DNA from: G963666705 sp963666705
GTDB taxonomy: Bacteria; Pseudomonadota; Alphaproteobacteria; CADEGL01
Direction of reading: 5' to 3'
NCBI GenBank assembly: GCA_963666705.2
Contig: CAXXKO010000028.1
Coordinates: 110,402 to 174,401 of the forward strand
DNA length: 64,000 nt
The position numbers and the translations under genes were made by a program. The notes under the pieces were generated by a model. That model worked only from the letters and a program-made list of their open reading frames with translations. It had not been told where the DNA came from and ran no database searches. Positions 34,337-43,199 of the stretch are shown here, piece after piece. Every line of letters starts with the position of its first letter. Within the stretch, counting starts at the first letter, position 1.

Positions 34337-35044
34337 TCAGCCGAGGTAGGCCTTCTTGATCTCTTCGTTGTCGGCCAGCTCCTTGGCCTCGCCCTCGAGG
34401 GCCATGCGCCCGCTTTCGAGGACGTAGCCGTAATCGGCGATCTGTAGCGCCATGTAGGCGTTCTGCTCGACCAGGAGGACGGTGACGCCGCTCTTGTTGA
34501 TGTCCTGGATGGACGTGAACACCGATTCGACCAGCACCGGGGCCAGGCCCATGCTGGGCTCGTCCAGGAGCAGCACCCGCGGATTCGACATGAGGGCCCG
34601 GCCGATGGCGAGCATCTGCTGTTCGCCGCCCGAGAGCGTGCCACCCGTTTGTTTCAGCCGCTCGCGCAGGCGCGGGAACATCTCGAGCACGCGTTCGAAG
34701 TCGTGATCGACGCCGGTCTTGTCCGAGCGCGCGAAAGCGCCCATGCGCATGTTTTCCTCGACCGTCAGGCGGCCGAAGATGCGCCGGCCTTCCGGCACTT
34801 GGATCACGCCCTTGGGCACCAGCTGATGGGGCATGAAATCCGCGACATCGATGTCGCCGATATTGATGGAGCCCTGGCGAACGCCGAGAATGCCGCTGAT
34901 GGCGTTGAGCGTCGTCGTCTTGCCGGCGCCGTTGGCGCCGATCAAAGTGACGATCTTGCCCTCTTCGACCTGGAAGGACACGCCCTGCAAGGCACGGATG
35001 TTGCCATAATAGACGTGAATATCCTTGACTTCAAGGAATGCCAT
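34337..35044 (-). CDS. livF: Branched-chain amino-acid-type ABC transporter ATPase LivF
   Basis: 235 residues. Walker A LIGANGAGKTTTLNAI, signature LSGGEQQMLAIGRAL, Walker B VLLLDEPSMGLAP, H-loop replaced by the LivF-typical VEQNAYMAL. Last gene of the livKHMGF operon. With LivG it powers uptake of hydrophobic or other amino acids through LivHM. Confidence 0.93.
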   Translation of the reverse strand: MAFLEVKDIHVYYGNIRALQGVSFQVEEGKIVTLIGANGAGKTTTLNAISGILGVRQGSINIGDIDVADFMPHQLVPKGVIQVPEGRRIFGRLTVEENMRMGAFARSDKTGVDHDFERVLEMFPRLRERLKQTGGTLSGGEQQMLAIGRALMSNPRVLLLDEPSMGLAPVLVESVFTSIQDINKSGVTVLLVEQNAYMALQIADYGYVLESGRMALEGEAKELADNEEIKKAYLG

Positions 35045-35055
35045 CTCGATTCCCC

Positions 35056-35856
35056 CTACTGCGCGGCGTCGGCCGTCGTGGCGCTCTGGCCCAGATAGGC
35101 CTCGATCACCCGCGGGTCGGCTTGGACGTGGGCCGGTGGGCCTTCGGATATCTTCTCGCCGTGGTCGAGGACGGTCACCGTATCGGACATGCCCATGACA
35201 ACCGTCATGTGGTGCTCGATCAGAAGGATCGCGATGCCGAGATCGTCGCGGAGCCCTTCGATGAACTGCGTCATCTCCGCCGTCTCGGTGGTGTTCATCC
35301 CCGCCGTCGGCTCATCGAGGCACAAGAGCTTGGGCTGCATGCCGAGCGCGCGGGCGATCTCCAGCCGTCGCTGCTGGCCGTAGGGCAAGTTGCGCGCCAG
35401 GATGTCGCCTTGCCCCCGCAGGCCGACATAGGTCAGGAGGCGGGTTGCTTCCTCGACGGCGGCCCGCTCGTCCCGGCGCGTGTGGCCACTGCGCAGGACC
35501 GCGCCCCACCAATGGGACTTCAGGTGAATGTGCATGCCCACCAGAATGTTCTCGATGGCGGTCATGTTCTTGAACAGGCGGATATTCTGGTAAGTCCGGC
35601 CGATGCCCGCCGCGGCCACCCGGTCGGGGAGCACGCCGTCGAGCCTGTGCCCCGCAAACCAAATCTCGCCCCCCTCGATGGGGTAGAAATTCGTGATGCA
35701 GTTGAAGATCGTCGTCTTGCCGGCACCGTTCGGGCCGATGACGCTGTGGATCGACTGTTCCTTGATATCGAGATCCAGCGAATCGATCGCGACGAGCCCG
35801 CCGAACCGTTTCGTCAGGTCGTTCGTCTTGAGGAGGGTGGTGTCAGACTCAGCCAT
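35056..35856 (-). CDS. livG: Branched-chain amino-acid-type ABC transporter ATPase LivG
   Basis: 266 residues. Walker A VIGPNGAGKTTIFNCI, the LivG insertion with RTYQNIRLFKNMTAIENILV, signature LPYGQQRRLEIARAL, Walker B LLCLDEPTAGMN, and IEHHMTVVMGMSD. It is 11 bp upstream of livF in the same operon. Confidence 0.94.
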   Translation of the reverse strand: MAESDTTLLKTNDLTKRFGGLVAIDSLDLDIKEQSIHSVIGPNGAGKTTIFNCITNFYPIEGGEIWFAGHRLDGVLPDRVAAAGIGRTYQNIRLFKNMTAIENILVGMHIHLKSHWWGAVLRSGHTRRDERAAVEEATRLLTYVGLRGQGDILARNLPYGQQRRLEIARALGMQPKLLCLDEPTAGMNTTETAEMTQFIEGLRDDLGIAILLIEHHMTVVMGMSDTVTVLDHGEKISEGPPAHVQADPRVIEAYLGQSATTADAAQ

Positions 35857-35910
35857 GATCGATCCTGTCGGTTGAATTCCCCTGGCGCCTGTTTGCGTCG
35901 TGCGCGGCCA

Positions 35911-37659
35911 TCAGGTCTTCTGCCCCTCGCTCTGCATCTCGGCCCGCAGGATCGCCTCCACTTCCTCCGAGGCCATGACCTCGCGCTTGCGCGCCGCCGA
36001 GGGCCACAGGCCGATCGGCTTCACCCGCATCATGATGATGAGGACGGCCCCGTAGGCGAGGTATCGGTACTCGCCGAACTCGCGCAAGAGCTCCGGCGTG
36101 CCGATCAGCATGGCGGCACCCACCACCACGCCCGGCAGGCTGCCGAGGCCACCGACGATGATCAGCGCCAGGATGTTGATCGAGATCAAGAGCTGGAAGC
36201 TGTGCGGGAAGATCGAGGTCAGCATGATGGCGAAGATGGCGCCCGCGAGCCCCGCGAACATGGCCCCCAGGCCATAGGCCAGAAGCTTGACGTTGACGAG
36301 GTTGATACCGAGCGCCTGGCCCACGTCCTCGTCCTCCCGGATCGCCATCCAGGCGCGACCCAGGCGCGAGTTCTCCAGCGCCCAGGCGAAGTAGGCGGCC
36401 ACCATCGAGCACACGAGTGTCAGGTAGAAGAGGTAGATCGGGTCGTTGAGCTCGAAATTCCCGATCCAAGGCCGCGGGATCAGGAGCAGGCCCTGCGAGC
36501 CGCCGAGCAGGGGCCGTGCCATATCGGAGAGGACGACCACGCGGATGATCTCGCCAAGCCCCATGGTGGCCACCGCGAGGTAGTCGCCGCGAACCTTGAG
36601 GACGGGAATGCCGAACATGAGGCCGATGGCGAGGGAGACGAGCATGGCGAGCGGTAGCGCCTCCCACCAAGTGAGCGCCCGGTCGAAGATCAGGATGAGG
36701 TGGGCGTTGTCGGCCGTGAACAGGGCGATCGTGTATGCCCCGGCCGCGAAGAAGGCCACGAACCCGAGGTCGAGGAGGCCGGCGAGGCCGAGCTCCAGAT
36801 TGAGGCCCATGCCCATCAGGATGAAGAGCCCGACATACATCATGACCTGCCCGAAAAAGGACCCGGCGGCCATGGGGAAGAGCAGGAACAGGATGAGCGC
36901 GATGGCCCAGCCCAGGTACTTGATGCCCTTCTGTCCGCCATCGGACATGTTGCCATGGTACTCCCGGACCGCGTCGCCCTTGTACCCCCAGATGAGCATT
37001 GCGCCGAAGGAAAGGACGAAGATGAGAATGGCCCCCTGCGGGCGCATCCCTTCCCAGGTGAAAAGCCAGTTCCGGATCGATCCAACGAAGTTTTCGTACT
37101 GCATCATGAGCTGCAGCAACTCGCTGAACAGGCCGATGAAGAAGACGGTGCCAAATCCATAAATCAGGGCCCTGCGCAGACCCTTCGGCGCGACGTAGAA
37201 CAGCGCGCCCGTTCCGCCCAGCACCACCCCGATCGCGAGGAGAATCGGGATGCCGCCCTCGAGGCCCTGGCCCATGGTCAGGAACTCGAGGAGCTTCGGC
37301 GACAGGGCGACGAACATCCACCGCACCTTGAGATCGATGAAGATCACGAGAGCGACCATGAACACGGTGACAATCCCGCCCGCGATCACGCCGTGGACCA
37401 CTTTGCCGCCGGGCGACAGCCTGGGTGAGCGATGCGCGATCGTGGCGCCGACGGCGACCACGATGCCCAGGAGCGTCACATGGGCCAGGGTTATGTAGCC
37501 TTCGATAATCCAGCGCGCCATGAACTGGTCGATGAGCCCGACGAAGTTGAAGTAGAGCGCAATCACGCCGAAGATCGCGCCGGTCGTGATGGTCCGGCGG
37601 GTCTGGCTCTTCTCCAGCTCTTTCTGCTGGTACGAGGAGGCGACGATCTCGAATGCCAT
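35911..37659 (-). CDS. livM: Branched-chain amino-acid-type ABC permease LivM with a long N-terminal extension
   Basis: 582 residues, against roughly 300-430 for usual LivM. The C-terminal ~300 residues are the permease proper (GLNLELGLAGLLDLGFVAFF, the EAA-like loop NSRLGRAWMAIREDEDVGQA, VGGLGSLPGVVVGAAML). The first ~270 residues add about six hydrophobic segments and soluble loops (SPRLSPGGKVVHGVIAGGIV, QYENFVGSIRNWLF) that I cannot assign. The C-terminus ends in a charged tail. It is 54 bp from livG and 71 bp from livH. Confidence 0.88.
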   Translation of the reverse strand: MAFEIVASSYQQKELEKSQTRRTITTGAIFGVIALYFNFVGLIDQFMARWIIEGYITLAHVTLLGIVVAVGATIAHRSPRLSPGGKVVHGVIAGGIVTVFMVALVIFIDLKVRWMFVALSPKLLEFLTMGQGLEGGIPILLAIGVVLGGTGALFYVAPKGLRRALIYGFGTVFFIGLFSELLQLMMQYENFVGSIRNWLFTWEGMRPQGAILIFVLSFGAMLIWGYKGDAVREYHGNMSDGGQKGIKYLGWAIALILFLLFPMAAGSFFGQVMMYVGLFILMGMGLNLELGLAGLLDLGFVAFFAAGAYTIALFTADNAHLILIFDRALTWWEALPLAMLVSLAIGLMFGIPVLKVRGDYLAVATMGLGEIIRVVVLSDMARPLLGGSQGLLLIPRPWIGNFELNDPIYLFYLTLVCSMVAAYFAWALENSRLGRAWMAIREDEDVGQALGINLVNVKLLAYGLGAMFAGLAGAIFAIMLTSIFPHSFQLLISINILALIIVGGLGSLPGVVVGAAMLIGTPELLREFGEYRYLAYGAVLIIMMRVKPIGLWPSAARKREVMASEEVEAILRAEMQSEGQKT

Positions 37660-37730
37660 GCTCTAATCTCCCAACTTCCCCGCCGCTCGCGCGTCGGTAA
37701 CAGTTCCGTATCTCTTCTCGCGGCGGGCCA

Positions 37731-38810
37731 TTACGCCCGCTGTGTCGCCAGCCGCTCGCCCAGGAGGCCCTGGGGCCGGAAGATCAGGATCATGACCAGC
37801 ATGGTGAAGGCGATCAGGTCACGGAGCTGGTAGGGGGCCACGATGCCGAGGCCGTCGAGGAAAAGCGCCGGCCCGATGGACTCGATGCTGCCCAGGAAGA
37901 AGCCGCCGAGCATCGCGCCCGGGATGTTGCCGATCCCGCCCAGCACCGCGGCGCTGAAGGCCTTGATGCCGGGGAAGAAGCCCATGAAGAAATAGACCTG
38001 CTTGAAGACGAAGGAATAGAGCACGCCGCCGATGCCGGCCATGGAGCCGCCGAGGACGAAGGTGAAGATGATCACCCTGTTGACGTCGATGCCCATCAGC
38101 GCCGCCGCGTCCCGGTCCTCCGAGACCGCGCGCATCGCCGTCCCCATCTTTGTCTTCATGACGATGAGGTAGAGGAAGCCCATCGACCCCAGCGCCGAGA
38201 AGATCACGATCGGCTGGATGACCGGGAAATCGTACTTGCCGAACGCGATCAGGATCTCGAAGAACGCCACGTCGGGATAGGCCCGGACGGCGGAGCCATA
38301 CATGCCGCGGAAGGAGTGCTGCAGGAAGAACGAGGCGCCGATGGCGCAGATCAGCGGCGCCAGCGTCCGCACGTGGCGGAACGGCCGATAGCATATACGC
38401 TCGACGATCAGCGCGATCGTGACGCACACGACCATGGCGGTGAGCACGATCAGGAGCATGCCGAACAGCAGGTATTCCTCGAGGAAACCGGACTTGCCGA
38501 GGGGCGAGGCCACGAAATAGGCCGTGAAAGCGCCCGTCATGAAGATGTCGCCATGGGCGAAGTTGATCAGGCGCAGGATGCCGTAGACCATGGTGTAGCC
38601 GAGGGCGATCAGCGCGTAGATGCCGCCCATGGTCAGGCCGAACATCATGAAGTCGAACCATTGCGGGGCCGAATAGGCGTTCTTGACGATGGTGCCCCAC
38701 GTACCGGCGAGGACCACCAGTATCACGGCCAGCCGCAAGAGCCACAGGGTCACATCGACATATGTGACGCGACGCCAGAACTCGACATCGAATAGCTTGG
38801 TCACGTTCAT
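37731..38810 (-). CDS. livH: Branched-chain amino-acid-type ABC permease LivH
   Basis: 359 residues, about 60 more than the usual LivH because of an N-terminal helix (LFDVEFWRRVTYVDVTLWLL). Permease landmarks: GGIYALIALGYTMVYGILRL, INFAHGDIFMTGAF, TKMGTAMRAVSEDRDAAALM, GGIGNIPGAMLGGFFLGSIE. It forms the membrane channel with LivM. Located 146 bp downstream of the binding-protein gene. Confidence 0.92.
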   Translation of the reverse strand: MNVTKLFDVEFWRRVTYVDVTLWLLRLAVILVVLAGTWGTIVKNAYSAPQWFDFMMFGLTMGGIYALIALGYTMVYGILRLINFAHGDIFMTGAFTAYFVASPLGKSGFLEEYLLFGMLLIVLTAMVVCVTIALIVERICYRPFRHVRTLAPLICAIGASFFLQHSFRGMYGSAVRAYPDVAFFEILIAFGKYDFPVIQPIVIFSALGSMGFLYLIVMKTKMGTAMRAVSEDRDAAALMGIDVNRVIIFTFVLGGSMAGIGGVLYSFVFKQVYFFMGFFPGIKAFSAAVLGGIGNIPGAMLGGFFLGSIESIGPALFLDGLGIVAPYQLRDLIAFTMLVMILIFRPQGLLGERLATQRA

Positions 38811-38956
38811 GGCTCACAAGCCCCCTGGATAAACAGTCCCGCCGGACGATCGCGTAAATCTTTAATCGCGTAAATCTTTAAAGGGCCGGGGGAAGCCGGC
38901 GCGGCGCAAGGCCGCGCCGGACCGCCCCCGGCGAATAGGCGTCTACTCGAAATCGT

Positions 38957-40210
38957 TTAGTCGAAGCTCTCCGGGAAGATACGCTTCGGGTTCACGCCCA
39001 TCTCGAGCGTATCCTTGTCGTCGCTGATGAACTCGTACACAGCGAACTTATAGACCGCGCAATCGCCCCACTCGTCGCAGGTCAGACTGCCCGTCATGCC
39101 CGGATGGTTGGTCGTGCCCTTGAGCGCGGCCGTCAGCTTGGAGATCGGGATGTAGGTGTTCCCGCCTTCCTGCACCGCCACCGCATTGATCGCGTTGTAC
39201 GCGATCATGAAGGAATCGTAGGCGTTGCCGTGGAAGCCCTGAATCGGGAACTCGCCGAACATCTCGTTGTACTTCTCACGCAGGCCCGGATAGCCCGCGC
39301 CCTGCGCCTCGACCTCCTGCGCCGTGGTCGTGATCTTGAAACCGACCACGTCCTTGCCCGCGGCCTCCAGAAGCTGCGCGCCAAAGGCGGCGTCCGAGCC
39401 GATGAACATGGTGTTCTCGAGCCCGGAAATCTCCTTGATCTGACGCAGCGCGTAAGCCGTGACAGCCACGAAGGTCGGCGAATAGATCATCTCCGGCTGA
39501 CAGGTGGCGATTTTGGTCAGCACCGGCCGCAGATCGACGTCGGTCGGCGACACGGCCTCGTCCGAGCAAAGCTCACCGCCCAGCTCCGCGAGGTTGGTCT
39601 GGAACACGCGAACCAGGTTCTCCGTGTAGGGGCTGCCGTCATGGATGGTCGCGAACTTGCGGAAACCCAAGTTGTTGTAGGCCCACTTGGCCACTTCCGC
39701 GCCGGCCCACAAATCGTTGTAGATGACCCGGATGAAGCCCTCGTACCCGGGCGGCCGGTTCGGATCGGTGAGCGCCGGCGAGCTTGGGGAGATGCCGACG
39801 TCGGGGATGCCAGCCTTCCACAGGATCGGAACGGCCGGGGTCGAAGCGCTCGAGCACGAGCCGCCCAGGGCAACGACCGTCTGCTGGTTTGCCGCGATTT
39901 TGGTTGCCGCCGTCTGGCCGCCTTCGGCGCTGCACAGCTCATCCTCGACCAGGAAGCGGATCGGGTGACCCAGGATCTTGCCGCCAACGTCATCCGCGGC
40001 AACCTGGACGCCACGCCACTGGTCCAGACCAAGGGCCGTATCCGGGCCCGACAACACCGTGTACACGCCGATCACGATCGGCTGGCCTTCGGCCACCTTT
40101 ACGACGCGGATGGGATCGTCCACTTGGGCGATCGCGCCCGAGGATGCGAGCATCCCGGCCGACAGAACCGCCGCCGCGGTCACAGATTTCAAAAGTGTCA
40201 TGCTCTTCAT
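38957..40210 (-). CDS. livK: Periplasmic amino-acid-binding protein of the Liv transporter
   Basis: 417 residues from ATG 40210, chosen because a signal peptide follows (MKSMTLLKSVTAAAVLSAGM, cleavage near SGAIAQ) and GGAGGAG lies nine bases upstream. The mature part is a type I periplasmic binding fold (VIGVYTVLSGPDTALGLDQW, RFLVEDELCSAEGGQTAATK, FVAVTAYALRQIKEISGLEN). Six or more cysteines are unusual for LivK and may form disulfides. First gene of the operon; the hydroxyproline-type genes next door suggest an imino-acid or modified amino-acid ligand, which is inference. Confidence 0.9.
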   Translation of the reverse strand: MKSMTLLKSVTAAAVLSAGMLASSGAIAQVDDPIRVVKVAEGQPIVIGVYTVLSGPDTALGLDQWRGVQVAADDVGGKILGHPIRFLVEDELCSAEGGQTAATKIAANQQTVVALGGSCSSASTPAVPILWKAGIPDVGISPSSPALTDPNRPPGYEGFIRVIYNDLWAGAEVAKWAYNNLGFRKFATIHDGSPYTENLVRVFQTNLAELGGELCSDEAVSPTDVDLRPVLTKIATCQPEMIYSPTFVAVTAYALRQIKEISGLENTMFIGSDAAFGAQLLEAAGKDVVGFKITTTAQEVEAQGAGYPGLREKYNEMFGEFPIQGFHGNAYDSFMIAYNAINAVAVQEGGNTYIPISKLTAALKGTTNHPGMTGSLTCDEWGDCAVYKFAVYEFISDDKDTLEMGVNPKRIFPESFD

Positions 40211-40855
40211 TGAACGAGCTCCTCCATGTTGTCGTTCTGATTGACGGATTCGGTCGCTATCGCGCGTACCGCTCCTCACCCGCCACGACGGACCAGACCC
40301 GGAATTTTCCAGGCCCTGCCCGAAGCCTTGCAATGCGCGCGCGGCCCAAAACCCAGCCGCGCCGCACCAACGTGCCATGTTGGAATGCCTAGGAATGCGA
40401 TCGCCTCCCGGCCGCCCCCTAGGCAGTTCACTGAGATGGACTCCACCACATCCGTCATTGCGCCGCAATGCCCCTGAGTCCTTGACAATCGGACGCCAAG
40501 CGGCCTAGGGCGCCGGCGCGGCGACGCTATATGCGCCGGACGCGCAAGGCGCCCGGGTGAATTCGAAAAATTAACGGGTTCGGCGACACGACCCAAAAAC
40601 GCAGCCACTACCCTCAACCACCCTCCAATTATTCCAAAACCCGGTTATTCGTTAACTTTTTCGGGTTCCAGACAGGCGGCGGATTATGCACCCGCAACCT
40701 ACTCTGTCAATCTACTCTGTCAATAATATGGTCGCACGCTCCCCGAATCTCCCTGCATGCCATATCCGTCCCCGACCCGGAGGGTGTAGGCTATCGACTG
40801 GCCGATGCCTGGCGAGCGTCTCTCCCGGACGCCAGGCGAATTCCACGCGACGGCG
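40211..40855. other. Divergent intergenic region between livK and the TIM-barrel gene
   Basis: 645 bp with no convincing gene; it must hold the promoters of both operons. An AT-rich part lies at 40555-40735. It includes an inverted pair AACCCG/CGGGTT around 40638-40667 and the exact 13 bp tandem repeat described separately. Confidence 0.6.
40699..40724. promoter_or_regulatory. Exact 13 bp tandem repeat, candidate operator
   Basis: CTACTCTGTCAAT occurs twice head-to-tail (40699-40711, 40712-40724), about 130-155 bp upstream of the ATG at 40856. A 13 bp spacing puts half-sites slightly over one helical turn apart, as for some direct-repeat regulator sites. No regulator gene is adjacent. Confidence 0.35.
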
Positions 40856-41521
40856 ATGAAGTTCATTTTCATGCTCACCCGCAACGACCGTACCGTCGAG
40901 AGCGGCCTCGAGGTTCTGGAAGCCGTCTTGCCCCTGGGCGTGCGGCACATCGGCTTCAAGGACGTGGGCGTCGAGCGGCCGGTCCTCCGCCTGCTCAACG
41001 AAGCCATCCGCGCGGCGGGCGGCACCAGCTACATGGAAGTGGTCAGCACGACGCGGGATGCGTGCCTCGACTCCGCGCGCATCGCCGCCGAGATCGGTGT
41101 CGACTGCCTGCTCGGCGGCACGCTCGTGGACGAGACGCTCGCCATCCTCGCCGGCGGGCCGGTCGCCTACTTCCCTTTCGTCGGCCGGCCTGAAGGCCAT
41201 CCGACTCGGCTCGGCGGCTCGGCGGCCAGAATCGCGGACGATTGCGGCCGGGCCTCCGACCTCGGCTGCGCCGGTGTCGACCTCCTCGCCTACCGCGCCT
41301 TCGAGGCCGAGCCCGGGGAGGTCCTGCGCGCCGCGCGGCGCGCCACCAGGGGCGAGCTGATCGTCGCCGGCAGCATCGATTCGCCCGAGCGCGTGGGCGC
41401 CGTGCGCGCCGCCGGGGCCGACGCCTTCACCGTGGGCACCGCCGTGTTCGACGGCGCCTTCTCGCCAGGCAAGGGCGACGTCGCCTCCCAGATCGCCGAT
41501 ATCCTCGCCGCCGCGGGCTGA
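40856..41521 (+). CDS. (Beta/alpha)8-barrel protein of unknown function
   Basis: 221 residues from ATG 40856; an upstream ATG at 40805 would add 17 residues of low-complexity appearance. The sequence shows alternating strands and helices of a TIM barrel: MKFIFMLTRNDRTVESGLEV, RHIGFKDVGVERPVL, TSYMEVVSTTRDA, GVDCLLGGTLVDE, ADAFTVGTAVFDGAF near the phosphate-site position. HisA/HisF- or phosphoribosylanthranilate-isomerase-like fold is likely, reaction unknown. It is followed by a GGT, a ThDP enzyme and a ureohydrolase on the same strand. Confidence 0.7.
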   Translation: MKFIFMLTRNDRTVESGLEVLEAVLPLGVRHIGFKDVGVERPVLRLLNEAIRAAGGTSYMEVVSTTRDACLDSARIAAEIGVDCLLGGTLVDETLAILAGGPVAYFPFVGRPEGHPTRLGGSAARIADDCGRASDLGCAGVDLLAYRAFEAEPGEVLRAARRATRGELIVAGSIDSPERVGAVRAAGADAFTVGTAVFDGAFSPGKGDVASQIADILAAAG

Positions 41522-41605
41522 CCGTGCCCGGCACGGGCAACGGTTGCGGCCCTTACGGACGCGTGTCAGAAAGGGCGCGCCGTCGAGACAGGAGCAAGAG
41601 GCACC

Positions 41606-43195
41606 ATGCGCGACTTCCAATTGCCCGGCCGCTCCCCGGCCGTGGCCACCCACGGCATGGCGGCCACCTCGCACCCGCTGGCGACGCTGACCGCCCTCGA
41701 CGTCCTGCGCGATGGGGGCAACGCGGTCGACGCGGCCATCGCCGCCTGTGCCGTCCAGTGCGTGGTCGAGCCCCACAACACCACCATCGGCGGCGACTGC
41801 TTCGTGCTCTACGCCCCCGGCGGCGGTGACGAGGTCGTCGCGCTCAACGGCTCCGGCGGCGCCCCGGCGGCGGCCGCGCCGGCCTGGTTCGCCGAGGCGG
41901 GCATCACGGAGGTTGGGGTCTCGAGCCCCCATTCGGTCACCATCCCCGGCGCCGTCGACGCCTGGGCGCGCCTGGCGGCCGACCACGGCAGCAAGAGTCT
42001 GGGCGCGCTTCTGAAGCCGGCCATGGAGTTCGCCGAGGCGGGCGTGCCGGTGCCGGCGCGCACGGCCGCGGACTGGGATGCCGATGCGCCTGTGCTGCGC
42101 GACGACGCCGACGCGGTGCGTATCCTGCTGCCCGGCGGCCGGGCGCCCGCGCCAGGCGAGATCCACCGTCAGCCGGAGCTGGCGGATACCTTGCGCGTCA
42201 TCGCCGAACAGGGCCGCGCGGGCTTCTACGAAGGGGCCGTGGCGGCGGACATGGTCGAACGGCTGCGGTCCCTTGGCGGGCTGCACACGCTCGACGATTT
42301 TGCCGCCCACCGCTCGGACTACGTGACGCCGATCAAGACCGGCTACCACGGCTACGAGGTCTTCGAGTGCCCGCCCAACGGCCAGGGCATCATCGCGCTC
42401 ATCATGCTCAACATCCTATCGGCGTACGAGCTCCGTCGCCTCGACCCGCTGGGGGCCGAGCGCCTGCACTTGGAGATCGAGGCCGGCCGGCTCGCCTTTC
42501 GCGACCGCAACGCGTTCGTGGCCGACCCCGATCTGGCCGAGATTCCGGTGGAGCGGCTGCTCGACCTGGACTACGCCGCCGAGCTCCGCGGTCATATCGA
42601 CCCGGGCCGCGCCATGGCAGCGTTGCCGCCATCTTCGATTCCACTCCACGCGGACACGGTCTATCTCACCGTGGTGGACAAGGACCGCAACGCCGTCAGC
42701 TTCATCAACTCCATCTTCCACAGCTTCGGCAGCGGCATCATGGCGCCGAAGAGCGGCATACTGCTCCAGAACCGGGGCTTCGGCTTCCGCCTCGATCCCG
42801 CGCACCCGAACTGCATCGGGCCGCGCAAGCGCCCGCTCCATACCATCATCCCGGGCATGACCCGCAAGGACGGCCGCGCCGTGCTGCCCTTCGGCGTCAT
42901 GGGCGGGCACTACCAGCCCTTCGGCCACGTCCACCTGCTGACCAACCTGATCGATTTCGGCATGGACGTGCAGGAGGGCCTCGATTGCCCACGCGTCTTC
43001 CACGGGGAAGGCGGCCTGGTCGTCGAGCGCGGCATCGGCGCCGAGGCCCGGCAGGGGCTCGCCGACATGGGGCATAAGGTGGTCGAGGCCGAGTCCCCGC
43101 TCGGTGGCGGCCAGGCAATCCAGATCGACCACGGGCGCGGCGTCCTGATCGGCGGGTCCGACCCGCGCAAGGACGGCTGCGCCCTCGGCTATTGA
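41606..43195 (+). CDS. Gamma-glutamyltransferase family protein (second paralogue)
   Basis: 529 residues. STHG-type start VATHGMAATSHPLATLTALD, DGGNAVDAAIAACAVQCVVE, substrate loop FECPPNGQGIIALIMLNILS, and the autocleavage site LHADTVYLTVVDKDRNAVSF with catalytic Thr351. The C-terminal FGVMGGHYQPFGHVHLLTNL is also typical. No signal peptide. Four bases separate it from the ThDP enzyme gene, indicating an operon; the pair could release an amine from a gamma-glutamyl conjugate and process a 2-oxo acid. Confidence 0.88.
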   Translation: MRDFQLPGRSPAVATHGMAATSHPLATLTALDVLRDGGNAVDAAIAACAVQCVVEPHNTTIGGDCFVLYAPGGGDEVVALNGSGGAPAAAAPAWFAEAGITEVGVSSPHSVTIPGAVDAWARLAADHGSKSLGALLKPAMEFAEAGVPVPARTAADWDADAPVLRDDADAVRILLPGGRAPAPGEIHRQPELADTLRVIAEQGRAGFYEGAVAADMVERLRSLGGLHTLDDFAAHRSDYVTPIKTGYHGYEVFECPPNGQGIIALIMLNILSAYELRRLDPLGAERLHLEIEAGRLAFRDRNAFVADPDLAEIPVERLLDLDYAAELRGHIDPGRAMAALPPSSIPLHADTVYLTVVDKDRNAVSFINSIFHSFGSGIMAPKSGILLQNRGFGFRLDPAHPNCIGPRKRPLHTIIPGMTRKDGRAVLPFGVMGGHYQPFGHVHLLTNLIDFGMDVQEGLDCPRVFHGEGGLVVERGIGAEARQGLADMGHKVVEAESPLGGGQAIQIDHGRGVLIGGSDPRKDGCALGY

Positions 43196-43199
43196 AGCC

